Of a stretch of DNA of 64,000 nucleotides, positions 60,975-64,000 are shown in pieces. Under the pieces are notes generated by a model, which saw nothing but the letters and a program-made list of their open reading frames with translations, made no database searches and was not told where the DNA came from. The DNA is from JBCKUK01 sp038924905 (GTDB lineage Bacteria > Pseudomonadota > Gammaproteobacteria > Burkholderiales > Methylophilaceae). The DNA is taken from positions 1 to 64,000 of the forward strand of contig JBCKUK010000002.1 of the NCBI GenBank assembly GCA_038924905.1, read 5' to 3'. How positions within the stretch are numbered: the first letter of the stretch is position 1; every line of letters starts with the position of its first letter. Position numbers and translations under genes: made by a program.

Positions 60975-61721
60975 ATGCCAAAACCTGAAATTGTCCTGCC
61001 CCACGGTACAGAGTTTGTAGGTGTTTTGGAAATTGCATCGCTGATTGTTAAAGCGCTTAATCCTGTTGAGTATGCCGCGTCGGAAGCCCGTAGTGCAGGC
61101 CACTATGCTGCCGAAAAAGCGTGGCGCAAACAACTAGCGCCAGAAGATATAGATAAGGACTTCCCGGATAAGGAGCGTGAAAAGTTTCATGACGCTAACG
61201 ATGGGCAGCTCTACATGGATGTAGAGAAATGCTGTGAAGCCATAATTGAATATGTTCAAAAAGGGCGGCTGGAGGCGCGTAATAAGCACACACGGAATGC
61301 GACTACAAAGTGTGAAATTGATGTGATTGTTATGCTTGAAGAGCTGACACGCTACGTCAAGCCGATGGAGATTTCCGTGCGGGTGGAAGATGCGCCAGCG
61401 GGAGCGGATGGCAAGCATGCCGCGCAAGTTAAGGCCGCACCAGCAACCAATCCGCTACCAGATGCCAAGTCGGCTCAAGAAAAGTGGATTACAAAGTGCC
61501 AGATAATTGCACAAAAAATTGGGCTAAAGAAGTTGCATAAAAATACCCCCATGGAAGAGATTTCCACACGACGTATTTTTGAAGAGGTAACGGCAGAACT
61601 TGCGAAAGATAAGACTACATGGAAAGCAAAGAAATCGCGTGTACTGCCACGCACAAAAAGCGAAGTGCGCCTCAAGGGATTACGAGGGTGGAAATTAAAA
61701 CTGCCCAAGGATATGAAGTAG
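60975..61721 (+). CDS. Unknown protein of the integrative element
   Basis: I do not recognise this 248-residue protein. It has no signal or membrane segment. The N-terminal 110 residues are helical and charged, with a middle Ala/Pro-rich linker (APAGADGKHAAQVKAAPATN). The C-terminal 90 residues are basic (KLHKNTPMEEISTRRIFEEV, then RTKSEVRLKGLRGWKLKLP). The basic end could bind DNA or RNA. It is followed by a repeat region and a terminator and is probably its own transcription unit. Confidence 0.8.
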   Translation: MPKPEIVLPHGTEFVGVLEIASLIVKALNPVEYAASEARSAGHYAAEKAWRKQLAPEDIDKDFPDKEREKFHDANDGQLYMDVEKCCEAIIEYVQKGRLEARNKHTRNATTKCEIDVIVMLEELTRYVKPMEISVRVEDAPAGADGKHAAQVKAAPATNPLPDAKSAQEKWITKCQIIAQKIGLKKLHKNTPMEEISTRRIFEEVTAELAKDKTTWKAKKSRVLPRTKSEVRLKGLRGWKLKLPKDMK

Positions 61722-61966
61722 TGGATTGTCGGGATTAAGTTAATTTAATCCACCAGCACAACGCTGCAACCCAATAACGGCGGAGATTATGGTCGTGTGG
61801 ATTATTTTCATGCTGTTGGATTGAGTTAATATTTAATCCACTGGAGCAGCGATAAACCAAGCATTGGCGGGGTTTGTGGCTATATGGATTATTTGGTTTG
61901 ATGTTGGATTGAAATGAAATAATTTACTATCAAAACGCTACAACCTAGCAACGGCGCGGCTTACAA
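61722..61966. repeat. Three imperfect direct repeats of 76-87 bases
   Basis: The 414 bases before the AlpA-like gene hold no protein. Units starting near 61722, 61798 and 61885 share TGGATT, a second GGATT-A-GTTAAT-TTAATCCAC-like block, AACGCT-CAAC and a final C-AACGGCG. TTAATCCAC makes a short inverted repeat with TGGATT-type arms. Such iterons occur at replication origins or regulator sites. Confidence 0.65.
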
Positions 61967-61981
61967 GCTTGCGCCGTTTTT
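61950..61981 (+). terminator. Rho-independent terminator in the element
   Basis: AACGGCGC at 61950-61957 pairs with GCGCCGTT at 61971-61978, followed by TTTTT. It overlaps the third direct repeat and would end transcription from the unknown 248-residue gene. Confidence 0.6.
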
Positions 61982-62135
61982 GTTTGTGCCAAACGAAAGT
62001 ACAGTAAATTCTGCCAGAATATCTATGCCGAAACACGCGCTTCAATACGGCGAAGTGGAAGAGCATTGATAACGAAATCGGCACGTTATTGACGCTCTGA
62101 AACTTCGCTGCTGCGAGGCAATAAGGAGTATTGAT

Positions 62136-62342
62136 ATGACAACAATATTTACACCATTGGATCAAGAAACACGCACGCATGTTGAAACTGCCTGCGCTGC
62201 GTTTCACCTGAGCAGACAACCGCAAACTTTACGCGCTTGGGCAGTTTATGAGCCAAAGGGAACACCCCGAGCCATTCGGGTGAATGGCCGCCTAGCTTGG
62301 CCTGTTGCGGAAATCCGCCAGCTGCTGGGGGTGTCCAAATGA
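62136..62342 (+). CDS. Small AlpA/excisionase-like DNA-binding protein
   Basis: This 68-residue protein has FHLSRQPQTLRAWAVYEPKG then IRVNGRLAWPVAEIRQLLG. The layout is a short helix-turn-helix with a wing, as in AlpA and MerR-like excisionases that precede primases in satellites. AAGGAG lies before the ATG. It overlaps the primase gene by 4 bases. The name is by resemblance only. Confidence 0.78.
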   Translation: MTTIFTPLDQETRTHVETACAAFHLSRQPQTLRAWAVYEPKGTPRAIRVNGRLAWPVAEIRQLLGVSK

Positions 62343-64000
62343 TTACCTTTCAAGATGCTATTCGAGCCGCTGGACTGCAACCGCCAGACATAATCGAGCC
62401 GGGCAGGTTTCACAGATTCCCCGGCAAAGGCAAGCGCAACAGCAACACAGCGGCGTGGTGTATGCTGTTTGATGATCGCGCAGGCGGGGTTTTTGGTGAT
62501 CACTCTACCGGACTATCTGCCAACTGGCAGGCGCAACGCGAAACACCCTACACGCCCACCGAACGCGAAGCATTCAAGCGTCAGGCTGCCGCTGCGAAAG
62601 CGCAGGACGAAGCCGAGCGCAAGGCAAGGCAGGCTAAAGCTGCGGCTCAGGCAACATCCATCTGGAATGCACCAGCCAGCGCACTGGAAGCCACTCAACC
62701 GGCTATCACTGACCACCCCTACCTGAAGCGCAAGCACATTCAACCGCATGGCGCAAAGGTGTATCACGGCAGCCTGAGCATACGCGAGATGGAATGTAAC
62801 GGCGCAATTATGTTGCCCACGAAATTGAACGGCAAGATAACCAGTCTGCAATTTATCAACCGCGAAGGTGAAAAGCGTTTTCTGCCGGGCGGTGAAAAAG
62901 GCGGCTTCCTTATTGGCAAGATCGTAGCCGGTAAACTAGTTTGTGTCTGTGAGGGATTCGCCACGGGCGCAAGTATCCATGAAGCTACCGGCTGCGCGGT
63001 GATTGTCGCCTTCGATGCCGGAAACCTGCGCAAGATAGCGGAAGCACTACGGGCAAAACAGCCGGATGCAGTGATCGTGCTGTGCGCCGATGATGACAAC
63101 CGCACCGACGGCAATCCTGGGCTGACCACGGCGACCGAGGCGGCGCGATCCGTTGGCGGCAAGCTGGCAGTCCCCGACTTCGGCACCGACCGACCGGATG
63201 GTGCATCCGACTTCAACGACTTGCACCAAGCCGAAGGTTTAGACGCTGCGCGCCAACAAATTAACGCCGCAATAGATCAACCATGCACGCTTGCCATTTA
63301 TAACGTGCCTTGTTTGATCGGTACGGATGCACGCGATGGCACCGGCGATTCTCGACCTCTTACCGAGCTGGGCAACGCCGTCCGTATGTTCGATGCACAC
63401 GGCGACCGACTGCGGTATGTTTACGATGCTGGACAGTGGATGCAGTGGCGTGATGCGTGGTGCTGGGATATTGGAGGTGCTGCCGTTCGTTCGCTGGCCG
63501 CCGCCTTGCCGATCTCAATCTATGCCGAGGGCACGCATCACCTTGGCGATTCGATACACTTCGCCAAATGGGCGCGTACTTCACAAAAGCAACAGACCAT
63601 CAACGCCGCTGTGTCTTTACTGGCTGACTTCGAGAGGGTTCGACTTCCTCTGTCAAATATCGACGCAGAGCAGTTCATAGCGGGACTCGATCAGGCCAGA
63701 CAGGTAATCGACCTTACGACGGGCACGGTGCGTGCCGCGCTGCAATCGGACTATGTCACCAAGAGCTTGCACGTTTCCAGTGTGGGCGACCCTGCCAAGG
63801 CCGTGCGCTGGCTGGCATTCCTGCATCAAGTGTTCGCTGGTGACACAGAGCTAATCGACTGGCTGCATCGCTGGTGCGGAAACGTGTTGACCGGTTCGAC
63901 CCGTGAGCAGTTCTTCATCTTCGCCTTCGGAATTGGCGCAAACGGTAAATCTGTTTTTGCGGAATTGCTTAAATACCTCATGGGCGATTACGCGCGAGCG
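62339..64000 (+). CDS. Toprim/helicase primase protein (D5-like, open at the right edge)
   Basis: The frame starts at ATG 62339, overlapping the previous stop, and is open for 554 codons to the window end. After an N-terminal region of about 180 residues with an Ala/Lys/Glu-rich coil, a Toprim core shows VCEGFATGASIHEA (Glu205) and LCADDDN (Asp251-253). The C-terminal part resembles a D5/DUF927-type helicase with Walker A GIGANGKS at residues 531-538. This primase-helicase pairing supports replication of satellites and plasmids-like elements. The rest lies outside. Confidence 0.9.
   Translation, partial: MITFQDAIRAAGLQPPDIIEPGRFHRFPGKGKRNSNTAAWCMLFDDRAGGVFGDHSTGLSANWQAQRETPYTPTEREAFKRQAAAAKAQDEAERKARQAKAAAQATSIWNAPASALEATQPAITDHPYLKRKHIQPHGAKVYHGSLSIREMECNGAIMLPTKLNGKITSLQFINREGEKRFLPGGEKGGFLIGKIVAGKLVCVCEGFATGASIHEATGCAVIVAFDAGNLRKIAEALRAKQPDAVIVLCADDDNRTDGNPGLTTATEAARSVGGKLAVPDFGTDRPDGASDFNDLHQAEGLDAARQQINAAIDQPCTLAIYNVPCLIGTDARDGTGDSRPLTELGNAVRMFDAHGDRLRYVYDAGQWMQWRDAWCWDIGGAAVRSLAAALPISIYAEGTHHLGDSIHFAKWARTSQKQQTINAAVSLLADFERVRLPLSNIDAEQFIAGLDQARQVIDLTTGTVRAALQSDYVTKSLHVSSVGDPAKAVRWLAFLHQVFAGDTELIDWLHRWCGNVLTGSTREQFFIFAFGIGANGKSVFAELLKYLMGDYARA

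Larger units (their letters stand above)
58624..64000 (+). mobile_element. Integrative element in tRNA-Arg(CCT), satellite/P4-like, right end outside the window
   Basis: From the tRNA half the order is tyrosine integrase, toxin-antitoxin pair, unknown 248-residue protein, three-copy repeat region with terminator, small AlpA-like protein, and Toprim/helicase primase open at the edge. Integrase, AlpA-like regulator and primase-helicase are the core of P4-like satellites and many small integrative elements. No capsid, tail or conjugation gene is visible so far. Confidence 0.8.

Overview
The window is a stretch of a Gram-negative, betaproteobacterial-type chromosome. Evidence for this is the LPS export set (lptC-lptA-lptB, lptF-lptG), Kdo synthesis (kdsC, kdsD), the order rpoN-hpf-hprK-rapZ-IIA-HPr, the neighbourhood purM / AI-2E permease / hda, and the pilS-pilR-PP0621 and DUF3619-DUF3106-RDD groups. 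An orphan soxYZ pair hints at sulfur chemistry. The mix resembles Nitrosomonadales (for example Gallionellaceae-like organisms). That placement is inference from gene content, not a search result.

Layout. 1-6.7 kb: lptC(partial)-lptA-lptB-rpoN-hpf-hprK-rapZ-EIIA-ptsH, ending in a ptsI cut after 136 codons by the tail of an IS1595-like transposase. The PTS looks broken at both ends: EI lacks its catalytic part and the EIIA phospho-histidine is Gln. HprK (catalytic domain only) and HPr with both His15 and Ser46 survive. 6.7-11.5 kb: kdsC and kdsD on the minus strand, then a cation/proton antiporter and thiO. Relative to the arrangement I know from related genomes, this fits an inversion with one end in ptsI. 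11.5-14.3 kb: an EVE-HNH nuclease gene with an in-frame amber codon, moaC and bepA. 14.5-18.7 kb: soxYZ, DUF302, higBA with a palindromic operator, an FAD dehydrogenase and hda. 19-26 kb: AI-2E permease, purM, two tandem DUF3108 proteins, an RsmB-like methyltransferase, a dicarboxylate symporter and a half-size EamA protein. 26-37 kb: an RND efflux pair, ampD, a frameshifted Na+/Ca2+-exchanger-like gene, pilR-pilS, and a sigma factor cluster. 37-46 kb: lptG-lptF, pepA-holC, gcvH, a PBP7-type peptidase and topA.

46-47.7 kb is a small scar: the 5' end of a CHASE2 protein, the 3' end of an IS3 transposase, then an integron-like cassette (a frameshifted secreted protein followed by attC-like palindromes). 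The cassette ends on the stop codon of hrpA. hrpA (47.7-51.8 kb) carries three dispersed palindromic repeats in frame, so it encodes extra peptide segments. 51.8-58.6 kb: a small secreted protein, a methyltransferase, a YlqF/RbgA GTPase, an aldo/keto reductase, dhaL-dhaK without dhaM, a MEKHLA protein and a ferredoxin-NADP reductase. C/G-rich palindromic repeats and a G17 tract lie between them.

From 58.62 kb to the right edge is an integrated element. Its left junction is the 3' half of a tRNA-Arg(CCT). It continues with a tyrosine integrase, a toxin-antitoxin pair, an unknown 248-residue protein, a three-copy repeat region with a terminator, a small AlpA-like protein and a Toprim/helicase primase running off the end. 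This is the plan of a P4-like satellite or related integrative element.
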